Shown here: positions 16,752 through 24,521 of the stretch, piece after piece
Layout: every line of letters begins with the position of its first letter
Position numbering within the stretch: the stretch's first letter is position 1
Assembly: GCA_039817245.1 (NCBI GenBank)
Contig: JBCBWF010000001.1
Location: forward strand, 1-64,000
Reading direction: 5' to 3'
From: Thermohalobaculum sp039817245
GTDB lineage: Bacteria > Pseudomonadota > Alphaproteobacteria > Rhodobacterales > Rhodobacteraceae
Length of the DNA: 64,000 nucleotides
Program-made: the position numbers and the translations under genes
Notes under the pieces: model-generated
Told to the model about the DNA's origin: nothing
Database searches by the model: none
The model's input: only the letters and a program-made list of their open reading frames with translations

Positions 16752-17735
16752 TCAGGCGGCTTCGAGCCGCCGGGTCGTGCCGTCCCCGCGCGGCACGATC
16801 CACACCTCGTCATAGGGGTAATCCGCCTCGGAGCCGGCGCGGAGCTTCCGGATCACCTCGATCTGGAACTCGATCCAGCCCATCGCGTAGGGCTCGGCAC
16901 CCGCGCCGCGCATGGCGGCATCGAGCTCGGCGAGCCGCCAGAAGGGCACCGCCGGGAAGCTGTGATGCGCGGTATGATAGGGCATCTGCCAGCAGAGCCA
17001 CCGCATCAGCGCGTTGGTGCGCGTCGTGCGCGTGTTCTTCAGGATATCGTTCTCGTGGCTCAGGCCGAGATGCTCGATGGTGTTCTGCAGCTGGTGCACG
17101 AACTTCATCGCCATCATCGGCGCGAGCCACAGGATCACCGCGGCCCAGCTCTGCAGCGCGATCGAGGCGAGAGCGATGAGCGCGTAGAGCGCGACATGGA
17201 TACGCGCCTCGCGGATCACCAGCGCATGCTCGTCCGGCCGCACATAGGGCTCCGCCACGATCCCTCGGCTGAGCCGCACCAGCCGGGAGACGCGCGAATA
17301 CCAGTAGGTCGGGCCCCAGAACCAGAGCAGGTAGCTCGTCAGCGTATACGGCTCGCGCACCAGCTCGCCGTCCTTCTCCCAGTCCTGCGTGTGCTGGTGG
17401 TGCGCCCAGTGCTGGATCTTGTCGAAGTCCCGCGGGTAGAGCATCAGAAAGCCGATGATCCGGCCGAAGAGGGTGTTGGGCCATTTCGTGCGGAACACGG
17501 TGCCGTGGGACAGCTCATGCTGGCCGGCGTAGAGGAAGTTGAGCAGCACCCCGTGGATCGCGAAGACCGGGACCGCCCACCAGCTGCCCCATGTCAGCCA
17601 GAGCGCCGTGCCCGAGAGTGCGAGGGCCGCGATATGCGAGCCGAGCTGCAGCGCGCCCCGGAAATCGGAGCGCTGCATCAGCGCACGAAGGGCGGCGGGC
17701 TCAAGAAGACGGCGGCGGCTGAATGTGGCGTCCAT
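16752..17735 (-). CDS. Membrane fatty acid desaturase-family protein
   Basis: A 327-residue di-iron membrane enzyme. The three histidine boxes are present: HELSH (73-77), HWAHHQH (109-115) and, near the C terminus, YHTAHHSFP. Hydrophobic segments lie between them. This places it in the acyl-lipid desaturase/beta-carotene ketolase superfamily; the exact acyl or terpenoid substrate is not clear. The start at 17735 was chosen because GAGG lies about 6 nt upstream; an 11-residue extension lacks it. A GC hairpin (complement of 16755-16771) covers the last codons and may end transcription. It is divergent from the caspase-like gene. Confidence 0.85.
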   Translation of the reverse strand: MDATFSRRRLLEPAALRALMQRSDFRGALQLGSHIAALALSGTALWLTWGSWWAVPVFAIHGVLLNFLYAGQHELSHGTVFRTKWPNTLFGRIIGFLMLYPRDFDKIQHWAHHQHTQDWEKDGELVREPYTLTSYLLWFWGPTYWYSRVSRLVRLSRGIVAEPYVRPDEHALVIREARIHVALYALIALASIALQSWAAVILWLAPMMAMKFVHQLQNTIEHLGLSHENDILKNTRTTRTNALMRWLCWQMPYHTAHHSFPAVPFWRLAELDAAMRGAGAEPYAMGWIEFQIEVIRKLRAGSEADYPYDEVWIVPRGDGTTRRLEAA

Positions 17736-17864
17736 GACGTTCCTCACAGCGAGTTTGCACCGCACCACGCTATCCGCGCCGACGGGGCATGAACAGTGCC
17801 GCTACGGGACAATCGAGGCAGGGATCGACGCTTTTCCGCCTCGCGCGATCATGGCAGAAGTGTG

Positions 17865-17886
17865 GCGGCCCTTATGCTTGGGCCGC
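17865..17886. promoter_or_regulatory. Palindrome in divergent promoter region
   Basis: GCGGCCC (17865-17871) and GGGCCGC (17880-17886) flank TTATGCTT. The centre contains TATGCT, a possible -10 element, so this could be a promoter embedded in a palindrome for the caspase-like gene 36 bp downstream. No -35 was recognised. Confidence 0.35.
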
Positions 17887-17921
17887 TTGCAATGACAGGG
17901 ACACCGATCCGCGAGCGAACG

Positions 17922-19436
17922 ATGCCGATGCACCGTCTGACCGCCCTCGCTCTCAGCCTCGTCGCGTTCCTCGCGGCGCTGCCCGCTTTGGCGGAGTGGC
18001 GCGCACCGTCGCGCCCGGATGCGATCGCCGTCATCATCGGCAATCGCGGGTATGCGGCCGAGGGCGGCGGGGTGCCGGATGTGCTCTACGCCCACAACGA
18101 CGCGGAGGCCTTCCGGCGCTTCATGATCGATGTGATGGGGCTGCGCGAGGCGAACATTCTCGACTATCGCGATGCGCGCGCCATCGACCTCCTCGAGATC
18201 TTCGGCACGGAGCGCGACCATAAGGGCCGGCTCTACTACACGGTGCGCGAGGGCGAGAGCGAGGTCTATGTGTTCTATTCGGGCCACGGGGTGCCCGACA
18301 TCCGGGACACGGAGGCGACGGGATACCTGCTGCCCGTCGATGCGCGCGCCGACCGGCCGACGCTCGGCGGCTACCCGCTCGATCTGCTGCTTGCCAATCT
18401 CGAGAAGCTGCCGGTGCCGGATGTGATGGTGTTTCTCGACGCCTGCTTCTCCGGGCTCTCCCAGGGCGGGACGCTGGTCCGGGGCGTCTCGGCCGGCTTC
18501 GGCGTGGCCGTGGCGGCGCCGAAGCTCAAGGCGAATGTCACGGTGCTTGCGGCGACGGCGTTCGACACGCCGCAATACGCTCACTGGCTCACGGAGGAAG
18601 AGCACGGCGCCTTCACCTACTACACGCTCGAAGCGCTCTATGGCGCGGCGGACGATCCGCTTTATGGCGCGGCGGACGGGCGCGTGAGCCTATCGGAGGT
18701 CGAGGCCTATCTGCGGCGCGAGATGAGCTATCGCGTGCGCCGCAGCTATTTCCGCGAGCAGACGCCGAGCCTCAGCCGGGGCTCGGCGAGCGAACGCGTG
18801 CTGGTGGCGAGCGTGGACAACAGCTGGCCGTTCTTCGGGGACCCGCCCCCGGCGGAGGTGGAGGAGCCGCCTGCGCCGCAGGTCGCCGCCATCGAACCCG
18901 CGGCAGCCGTGCCGGCAGAGCCCGATATCGTGGTCGTGCCGGGCCCTGTTCCCGGAACCCTGCAGCAGTCCAGCCCTGTCCCGGAAGCCGGGATCGACGC
19001 GCCCGAGGAAGAGACCGGGCCGACGGAGGCGACGGAGAGCGTGCTCGGGCTCAATCGCAGCCAGCGGCGCGAGGTACAGCGCCGGCTGAGCCTTCTCGGC
19101 CACGATCCGCGCGGGATCGACGGGATCTTCGGGCCGGGCACCCGCGGCGCGATCACCGCTTGGCAGAAGAAGCAGGATCTGACGGCCACCGGCTATCTCG
19201 ATGCCGCGCATCTCAAGGCGCTCGTGGAAGACAGCAAGACGGCCTATGACCGCTGGCGCAAGCAGGCCGCCCGCAGCACCACCACACGTCGGCGGAGCAA
19301 CGCCCGGTCGCAGCCTGCGGCCAGCGAGCCGGCGCCCGCGCAGCCGAGGCGCACGGGGCGCTACATCGATGCGGCTGGCTGTCTGCGCGAGGCGAACGGC
19401 GCGATCGTGCCGGGCTTCAAGCCCTCCTGCGGGTAG
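17922..19436 (+). CDS. Exported caspase-like (C14) protease with peptidoglycan-binding domain
   Basis: A 504-residue protein. A signal peptide covers about residues 1-24 (hydrophobic core then PALAEW). A caspase-fold domain follows: it starts with IAVIIGNRGY (35-44) and has the catalytic His122 (YSGHGVPD) and Cys175 (LDACFSG). A proline- and acid-rich linker (about 300-370) leads to a PG_binding_1 domain (QRRLSLLGHDPRGIDG, GPGTRGAI, GYLDAAHL). A basic tail ends in a Cys-containing segment. Export plus a wall-binding domain suggests a periplasmic orthocaspase-type protease. ATGs at 17922 and 17928 are equal candidates; the ribosome site is weak. It stands alone between divergent and convergent neighbours. 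Confidence 0.88.
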   Translation: MPMHRLTALALSLVAFLAALPALAEWRAPSRPDAIAVIIGNRGYAAEGGGVPDVLYAHNDAEAFRRFMIDVMGLREANILDYRDARAIDLLEIFGTERDHKGRLYYTVREGESEVYVFYSGHGVPDIRDTEATGYLLPVDARADRPTLGGYPLDLLLANLEKLPVPDVMVFLDACFSGLSQGGTLVRGVSAGFGVAVAAPKLKANVTVLAATAFDTPQYAHWLTEEEHGAFTYYTLEALYGAADDPLYGAADGRVSLSEVEAYLRREMSYRVRRSYFREQTPSLSRGSASERVLVASVDNSWPFFGDPPPAEVEEPPAPQVAAIEPAAAVPAEPDIVVVPGPVPGTLQQSSPVPEAGIDAPEEETGPTEATESVLGLNRSQRREVQRRLSLLGHDPRGIDGIFGPGTRGAITAWQKKQDLTATGYLDAAHLKALVEDSKTAYDRWRKQAARSTTTRRRSNARSQPAASEPAPAQPRRTGRYIDAAGCLREANGAIVPGFKPSCG

Positions 19437-19444
19437 CGCCGGCG

Positions 19445-20515
19445 TCAGGACCGCTCGGGCAGCCCGCCCTCGACCAGCACGTAGAGCCCGATCCGCGCAC
19501 CGGCGAAGATCGAGAGGATCACGAGCGGCGCGCTCGCGCTCAGCACCGAGAGTGCCGAGAGCCCCTGCCCCACCGAGCAGCCCACGGCGAGCACCCCGCC
19601 CACACCCATGAGCGCCGCCCCTGCGAGCTGGCGGCGCAGCTCACGCGCATCGTCGCAGGCCTCCCAGCGAAACTCGGCACGCCAGAGCGCGCCGAGCGCC
19701 GAACCGAGGCAGACGCCGATGACCGCAGCCACCGAAAAGTCGACGATGTCTCCCAGATGGCCTGTCATCACCGAGAACACCGTCTCGCCGAGCGGGGCGA
19801 CGAAGCTGAACCCCTCCATGCCGACCGCGCCGAAACTCTGCTGACCGGCAAGCGCGGTCGCGGCCCAGGCGAAGGCGACGGCGCCGCCGGCTGCGGCTCC
19901 CCAGCCGAGCGGTGTCCAAGGGCCCGCATCACCGCGGCGCATGAGCTGCGGGCCGAGCGCGAGGCAGGCAAAACCCGCGGCAATGAGCAGCGAAGGCAGC
20001 AGCGTGCCCGTGCCGAGCTCCGCGTCGACCCATTCCGCGATGCTCGGCTGCGGCGCGGCCAGAGTTTCGGCAGGGGTGAGTGCGAGCCGAAGCGGGGCGA
20101 GCACGCCGTGGATCGTGGCATAGCCTGCCACCGCGATGACGATGAGCATGACGAGTGCGCGCAGATCCCCGCCGCCGAGCCGGGCCAGCGCCCCGAAGCC
20201 GCAGGTTCCGACCTGCGCCATTCCGTAGCCGAAGATCAGCCCGCCTAGCACGACCGACAGGGGCGACCAGCCCTGGCGGAGATAGAGGGTGGCCGCCGGA
20301 TCGATCACGCCCGTCGCCGAGAGCAGCGCGGTCACCGCAACGGCCACTGCGGCTGCCATGGCGAGCATGCGCAGCCGGGTCAGATCGCCGCCATAGACCG
20401 CGTCCTCGACCGCGCCCATCATGCAGAACCGGCCGAGCCGGGCCGCGAGGCCGAGGACACCGCCTCCGACCAGACCCGCAATCGCGGCAAGGGCCGCGCC
20501 ATCCAGCGCCATCAT
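19445..20515 (-). CDS. soxT: YeeE/YedE-family sulfur-compound permease (SoxT-like)
   Basis: A 356-residue inner-membrane protein of the YeeE/YedE family, which moves thiosulfate or sulfide-derived sulfur. It has about nine hydrophobic segments. Conserved Cys-containing signatures are GLAARLGRFCMMGAVEDA (about 23-40), GTCGFGALARLGGGD and GCSVGQGLSALSVLS near the C terminus. It is a fused two-unit protein by length. It lies downstream of the repressor gene on the same strand at the edge of the sox cluster, where Paracoccus carries soxT genes. The symbol is given from this context. It probably supplies sulfur compounds or delivers a signal to the SoxR-type repressor. Confidence 0.83.
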   Translation of the reverse strand: MMALDGAALAAIAGLVGGGVLGLAARLGRFCMMGAVEDAVYGGDLTRLRMLAMAAAVAVAVTALLSATGVIDPAATLYLRQGWSPLSVVLGGLIFGYGMAQVGTCGFGALARLGGGDLRALVMLIVIAVAGYATIHGVLAPLRLALTPAETLAAPQPSIAEWVDAELGTGTLLPSLLIAAGFACLALGPQLMRRGDAGPWTPLGWGAAAGGAVAFAWAATALAGQQSFGAVGMEGFSFVAPLGETVFSVMTGHLGDIVDFSVAAVIGVCLGSALGALWRAEFRWEACDDARELRRQLAGAALMGVGGVLAVGCSVGQGLSALSVLSASAPLVILSIFAGARIGLYVLVEGGLPERS

Positions 20516-20598
20516 CGTGGCGTCCTCCCGGGTTTTCCCCGAGCGTATCTATGACGGACCGTTGCAATCAAGTTCGCTGAGGCCGCCCGTTGCCGCAC

Positions 20599-20949
20599 CT
20601 AGCGCTCGGCAGCGCCGTCCTCGTTGCAGAACATATCGTAGACGATCTCGATCATGCGCCGGGCGCGACCGTCCGCGAGGCTGTAATAGATCGTCTTGCC
20701 CTCGCGCCGGCTCTCCACCAGCCCCTCCAGGCGGAGCCGCGCGAGCTGCTGGCTCACGGCGGCCTGGCGCTGCGAGAGGAGCTGCTCGAGCTCGGTCACC
20801 GAACGCTCACCCGCTGCGAGGTGACAGAGGATCATCAGCCGCCCCTCGTGGGCCAGGGCCTTCAGAAAGTCCGTCGCGTTCCGGGCGTTCTGCATCATCC
20901 GGTTCATCTCGGCCTCGTCGAGACCGTCGTCGAGCACGGGCAGGGGCAT
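20599..20949 (-). CDS. soxR: ArsR-family sulfur-responsive repressor (SoxR/SqrR/BigR type)
   Basis: A 116-residue winged-helix regulator. The recognition region is QLLSQRQAAVSQQLARLRLEG, and the wing SRREGKTIYYSLAD is typical of ArsR. Two cysteines, Cys42 (MILCHL) and Cys108 (DMFCNE), match the pair that forms a tetrasulfide bridge in SqrR and BigR when persulfide builds up, which releases DNA. No extra metal-binding Cys motif is present. It sits next to soxT, with soxS further upstream on the same strand, the order known in Paracoccus. Some 268 bp upstream contain no convincing gene. It likely represses the sox operon through sites such as 23131-23146. Confidence 0.9.
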   Translation of the reverse strand: MPLPVLDDGLDEAEMNRMMQNARNATDFLKALAHEGRLMILCHLAAGERSVTELEQLLSQRQAAVSQQLARLRLEGLVESRREGKTIYYSLADGRARRMIEIVYDMFCNEDGAAER

Positions 20950-21217
20950 AGCGCGGCAGGACCTTTCGGTTCAGACGTCGAGAGTTGCGGCGACCGCGTG
21001 GATGCCGACCGTGGCACCTCGGTTATCCATCGCCGCTGCGCGAATGCCGGCACGAGCGACGCTGCCGGTCCCGGAGCCGCGGGGACGGCACTGCGCGCCA
21101 GTGCCGGGACCGCCCAGTATGTCCCGAAAGCCGCGCGCAAAATCCCCAGTTGCGACGCGCCCGTCAAGCGTCCGCCTCCGCGCGCCAGGGCTTCTCCCCG
21201 ATCTGCAGCTCATCGCG

Positions 21218-21604
21218 TCATCCTTCCGTCTTCGCCGCGCGCGCGATCAGGCTGCGGAGCATGGGATAGAAGAAGTCCTCGCCCGGATAACCTTCGATCC
21301 GCCCGATCTCCCGGCCGCTGGCCAGAAGCACGAAGGTCGGCGTGTAGTGCACCCGCCGCGCCAACGTCACGTCCTCCGGCAAGGGCGCGTGCAGGCGCGC
21401 TCGGCGCAGCGGCGCCAGCTTCCCCTCATCAGTGAGATGGTAGATCTCGCCCACCTCCATCTCCCACATCTCGCACCATTCGCAGGCCTGCTGGTCGAGC
21501 ATCAGCAGTTGCAGCTTCTCCCCCGCCGGAGCGGGTGCCGGCACCAGGAGCGTGGAGAGCGCGAGGAACAGGGCCGCTATTGCGGCACGACGCGGCTTCG
21601 ACAT
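21218..21604 (-). CDS. soxS: SoxS, periplasmic thioredoxin-like protein
   Basis: A 128-residue exported thioredoxin-fold protein. A signal peptide covers about residues 1-27 (PRR then a hydrophobic core ending PAPAPAG). The redox motif is CEWC (Cys41, Cys44), followed by a cis-Pro segment YTPTF. In Paracoccus, SoxS reduces and reactivates the SoxYZ carrier. The start at 21604 fits the signal peptide, while the longer frame begins upstream in the promoter region. It is divergent from soxV, and electrons for SoxS are expected to come through SoxV. It lies upstream of soxR on the same strand. Confidence 0.88.
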   Translation of the reverse strand: MSKPRRAAIAALFLALSTLLVPAPAPAGEKLQLLMLDQQACEWCEMWEMEVGEIYHLTDEGKLAPLRRARLHAPLPEDVTLARRVHYTPTFVLLASGREIGRIEGYPGEDFFYPMLRSLIARAAKTEG

Positions 21605-21738
21605 CGGTTCCCATCCTTCCATCTGCCCGCGCACTGTCATCCGTCCTGCCGCGTGCTTCACGCTTGCACAGATGGCGGCACAGATATATAAAAAGATGAA
21701 TATGATGATATAACAAGACTGCCCGGGATGGAAGCGCG
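21605..21738. promoter_or_regulatory. Divergent soxS/soxV promoter region
   Basis: This 134-bp gap carries the only strongly AT-rich stretch nearby (about 21681-21714), between divergent soxS and soxV. AT-rich blocks with TATAT and ATATA arms resemble operator DNA of SqrR/BigR-type repressors, but I found no ATTC-N8-GAAT site here; the nearest is ATAT-N8-GAAT. Promoters for both directions must lie here by position. Confidence 0.55.
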
Positions 21739-22470
21739 ATGGGCTTCGACATCACCTATGCCGGCGCGGCGCTGGCGGGGCTGCTTTCCTTTGCCTCGCC
21801 CTGCGTGCTGCCGATCGTGCCGCCCTATCTCTGTTTCCTCGCGGGTGTGAGCCTCGAGGAATTGACAGAGCGGGGCGAGCGGCCAGCCGGGGCCGAGCGG
21901 CGGGTCGTGCTCGCAGCGCTGCTCTTCGCGCTGGGCTTCGCCACGGTCTTCGTGGCGCTCGGCGCGACGGCGACGACGATCGGCCAGGCCGTGAGCCGGC
22001 ATTTCGACATCCTGCGCTGGATCGCCGGTGGGGTGATCCTGCTGATGGGTCTCCATTTCCTCGGCATCCTGCGCATCGGTTTTCTCTATCGGCAGGCGCA
22101 GATCGAGGTGGAGGCACGCCCCGCCTCCCTCTTCGGCGCCTATCTCGTCGGGCTTGCCTTCGGCTTCGGGTGGACGCCCTGCGTCGGCCCGGTGCTGGCC
22201 GCGATCCTCTTCACCGCCGCGGGACAGGATACCGCGCTGGAGGGCGGCCTGCTCCTCGGCGCCTATGCCGCCGGCATGGGCCTGCCCTTCGTGCTGGCCG
22301 CCTTCTTCGCACGGCCGTTCATGGGGCTCATGCGCCGCGGGCGGCGGTATATGGGCCATGTGGAGAAGGCGATGGGCGGGATGCTCGTCGTCACCGGCCT
22401 GCTCTTCATCACCAACACGATCCCCGACATCGCCAACTGGATGATCCAATACGTGCCCGCGGCCGGCTGA
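21739..22470 (+). CDS. soxV: SoxV, CcdA-type membrane thiol transporter
   Basis: A 243-residue inner-membrane protein of the CcdA/DsbD family with six predicted helices. Redox cysteines are Cys22 (SPCVLPIVPPY) and Cys148 (WTPCVGPVL), in the family positions that carry electrons from cytoplasmic thioredoxin to the periplasm; Cys32 is extra. In the Paracoccus system SoxV feeds periplasmic thiol proteins such as SoxW and SoxS. It opens the sox operon, divergent from soxS, and is followed after 45 bp by the thioredoxin-like soxW. A GGATGGA sequence lies upstream of the ATG. Confidence 0.93.
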   Translation: MGFDITYAGAALAGLLSFASPCVLPIVPPYLCFLAGVSLEELTERGERPAGAERRVVLAALLFALGFATVFVALGATATTIGQAVSRHFDILRWIAGGVILLMGLHFLGILRIGFLYRQAQIEVEARPASLFGAYLVGLAFGFGWTPCVGPVLAAILFTAAGQDTALEGGLLLGAYAAGMGLPFVLAAFFARPFMGLMRRGRRYMGHVEKAMGGMLVVTGLLFITNTIPDIANWMIQYVPAAG

Positions 22471-22515
22471 AGCCTCCGCTCAGACGCTCAGGGGCACGAC
22501 ACAGGGAGGACTGCC

Positions 22516-23094
22516 ATGCTCACCCGCCTCGCCCTCGCGGCCTTCGCCCTCGGTCTCATCGTCGCAGCCCCCGCCGCATCAGAGCCGGCTCCTGGTGCGC
22601 TGCACCATAAGGACTGGTTCGCCGTGACCTTCAAGGATGTGCGCGAGGACATCGAAGACGCGGCAGCTGACGGCAAACGCCTCGCGATCATCATTGAACA
22701 ACATGGCTGCATCTACTGTCGCAAATTGCACGAAGAGGTGCTCTCCGACCCGGAAGTCGCCGATTACATCATCGAGAACTTCGTGGTCGTGCAGATCAAT
22801 ATGTTCGGGGACGAGGACGTCACCGATCTCGACGGCGAGAGCATGACCGAACGTGAGGCGGTGCGCCGCTGGGCCGTCGCCTTCACGCCCACTGTCATCT
22901 TCCTGCCCGAGGAAGCCCCTGAGGGCGTTACGGTTTCCGAAGCAGCGGTGCAGGTGATGCCGGGCGCTTTCGGCAAATGGACGACGCTCGACATGTTCCG
23001 CTGGGTGCGGCTCAAGGGCTATGAGGGCGACGAGCACTTCCAGAAATTCCATGCGCGGACCATCGAGGAGCTGCGCGCGGCGGGTCGGCTCTGA
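22516..23094 (+). CDS. soxW: SoxW, periplasmic thioredoxin
   Basis: A 192-residue secreted thioredoxin-fold protein. The signal peptide is about residues 1-22 (AAPAASEPA). The redox site is CIYC (Cys65, Cys68) in HGCIYCRKLHEEV, the DUF255/thioredoxin-7-like form. A cis-Pro segment FTPTVIFL follows, and the long C-terminal helix region ends at residue 192. It lies between soxV and soxX, as in Paracoccus, where SoxW receives electrons from SoxV. The ATG at 22516 is preceded by AGGGAGGA. The gap after it (23095-23217) holds the candidate repressor site. Confidence 0.88.
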   Translation: MLTRLALAAFALGLIVAAPAASEPAPGALHHKDWFAVTFKDVREDIEDAAADGKRLAIIIEQHGCIYCRKLHEEVLSDPEVADYIIENFVVVQINMFGDEDVTDLDGESMTEREAVRRWAVAFTPTVIFLPEEAPEGVTVSEAAVQVMPGAFGKWTTLDMFRWVRLKGYEGDEHFQKFHARTIEELRAAGRL

Positions 23095-23130
23095 GCGCTC
23101 CGCCCTGCTCTCATTTCGCAACTGCAAAAC

Positions 23131-23146
23131 ATTCCAGAATATGAAT
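23131..23146. promoter_or_regulatory. Candidate SoxR/SqrR operator ATTC-N8-GAAT
   Basis: ATTC at 23131-23134 and GAAT at 23143-23146 form a perfect palindrome with 8 bases between. This is the pattern I recall for SqrR of Rhodobacter capsulatus. It lies 72 bp upstream of the soxX ATG in the largest gap within the operon, so soxX onward probably has its own repressible promoter. The site is seen directly; its use by the product of 20599-20949 is inference. Confidence 0.65.
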
Positions 23147-23217
23147 TTGTTGTTGCGTGGGCTTTCTGTCTGATGCAACCTCATTCCAACAACAAACTGC
23201 GCTTTGGGAGGACGAGA

Positions 23218-23676
23218 ATGAAACACATCGCCAGCGCGCTTGCGGCCATGGCCCTGCTCGTTTCGGGCGCCACCGCGAGCACGGAGACGGCGCCCGGCGA
23301 CGTGCGGATCGTCGACGGTGTCATCGAGACGCCACTTACCGCGACCCCCGGCGACCCGGAGAAGGGCCGTCAGTGGTTCGCGGGGCGCAAGCTCGGGAAC
23401 TGTCTCGCCTGCCACGTGAACGCCGATCTGAAGAACCAGCCTTTCCACGGCGAGGTCGGCCCGGCGCTGGACGGCGTGGCAGAGCGGTGGTCCGAGGCGG
23501 AGCTTCGCGCGATCGTCGTCAACTCCAAGGCGGTGTTCGGCGACGCGACGATCATGCCCGCCTTCTACCGCGACAGCGGATACACCCGGCCGCTTTCCGA
23601 TTTCGACGGCAAGACGATCCTCTCGGCCCAGCAGGTCGAGGATATCGTCGCCTACCTGAAAACCCTGAAGGAGTGA
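23218..23676 (+). CDS. soxX: SoxX, monoheme c-type cytochrome
   Basis: A 152-residue periplasmic cytochrome, the small subunit of the SoxXA complex that starts thiosulfate oxidation by joining it to SoxY. The signal peptide is about residues 1-20 (SGATAS). The heme motif is CLACH (62-66). The axial Met is probably Met113 in ATIMPAFY. GPALDGVAERW follows the usual SoxX pattern. The ATG at 23218 has GGGAGG about 6 nt upstream, while a 15-residue longer frame lacks it. It starts the structural sox block XYZABCDEF. Confidence 0.94.
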   Translation: MKHIASALAAMALLVSGATASTETAPGDVRIVDGVIETPLTATPGDPEKGRQWFAGRKLGNCLACHVNADLKNQPFHGEVGPALDGVAERWSEAELRAIVVNSKAVFGDATIMPAFYRDSGYTRPLSDFDGKTILSAQQVEDIVAYLKTLKE

Positions 23677-23702
23677 GGCCGACCGGCCTACGAGGAGGTT
23701 CG

Positions 23703-24137
23703 ATGCTCTACACCAGACGAGATCTCTGCCGCTATGGCGCAGCGCTCGCCGCCCTCGCCGCCGCGGGCCCGTCGCTCTCCTGGGCGTCCGAGGGCGAGGA
23801 TGCGGTGAAGGCCGCGATCATGGCGTTCACCGGCGGCGTGATGCCGGCGGAGGGCGGCGTCGAAATCGGCGCGCCCGAGATCGCCGAGAACGGCAGCACC
23901 GTGCCCGTGCAGGTGGCCGCAGAGGGCGCCAGCTCGATCCTGCTGCTCGCCTCGCGCAACCCGAACCCGGATGTCGCGACCTTCCACTTCGGCGCGCTCG
24001 CCGGCTCGTCCTTCGCTTCCACCCGCATCCGGCTGGCCGAGACGCAGGATCTGGTCGCGGTTGCCAAGATGGCGGACGGATCGTTCCAGATGGCCTCGCG
24101 CAACGTGAAGGTCACCATTGGCGGCTGCGGCGGCTGA
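23703..24137 (+). CDS. soxY: SoxY, sulfur carrier subunit
   Basis: A 144-residue carrier protein. The Tat-type signal has the twin Arg in YTRRDLCRYG (residues 3-12), followed by a hydrophobic core ending near SWASEG. The mature domain is an immunoglobulin-like fold, ending in the swinging arm GGCGG with carrier Cys142. Thiosulfate is bound to this Cys by SoxXA and processed by SoxB and SoxCD. Folding with SoxZ before Tat export is known for the family. The next gene is soxZ, 26 bp downstream. All key features are intact. Confidence 0.95.
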   Translation: MLYTRRDLCRYGAALAALAAAGPSLSWASEGEDAVKAAIMAFTGGVMPAEGGVEIGAPEIAENGSTVPVQVAAEGASSILLLASRNPNPDVATFHFGALAGSSFASTRIRLAETQDLVAVAKMADGSFQMASRNVKVTIGGCGG

Positions 24138-24163
24138 GCTGAGTATAACCGGAGGACAATTCC

Positions 24164-24493
24164 ATGGCGAAAGTTAAGCCCCGCGTGAAGGTCCCGAAAA
24201 AGGCCGATGCCGGCGAAGTGGTGACCATCAAGACGCTGATCAGCCATCCGATGGAGTCGGGTCAGCGCAAGGACCGCAAGACCGGCGAGACCATTCCGCG
24301 CAAGATCATCAACAAGTTCGCAGCGCGCTTTAACGGCGAGCTGGTGATCGAGACTGACATCGCGCCGGCGGTCTCTGCCAACCCGTACTTCCAGTTCGAG
24401 CTCAAGGTGCCGGAGAGCGGTACGCTGAGCTTCGAGTGGACGGACGATGACGGCAGCGTCTACTCGACCGAAAAGAAAATAACGGTCGGCTGA
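24164..24493 (+). CDS. soxZ: SoxZ, partner of the sulfur carrier
   Basis: A 109-residue protein with the compact beta-sandwich of SoxZ. It has no signal peptide, which fits export together with SoxY through the Tat system. Conserved segments include TLISHPMESGQRKD (about 24-37), IINKFAARFNG and the closing strand YSTEKKITVG. It forms the SoxYZ heterodimer that presents the carrier Cys of SoxY. The ribosome site GGAGGA lies 7-8 nt upstream. It lies between soxY and soxA, as usual. Confidence 0.95.
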   Translation: MAKVKPRVKVPKKADAGEVVTIKTLISHPMESGQRKDRKTGETIPRKIINKFAARFNGELVIETDIAPAVSANPYFQFELKVPESGTLSFEWTDDDGSVYSTEKKITVG

Positions 24494-24521
24494 CGCATCG
24501 GTGCCCACGGGGAGGAACACA

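Noticed and set aside
20971..21213. Possible small gene between soxR and soxS
   Set aside because: The product is Arg/Gly-rich, with no ribosome site or known motif. The 268-bp gap may be untranslated leader or relic DNA.
21681..21714. ATTC-N8-GAAT operator in the soxS/soxV gap
   Set aside because: Only the GAAT half is present, with ATAT in place of ATTC. The region was kept as a general promoter region, not as an exact operator.
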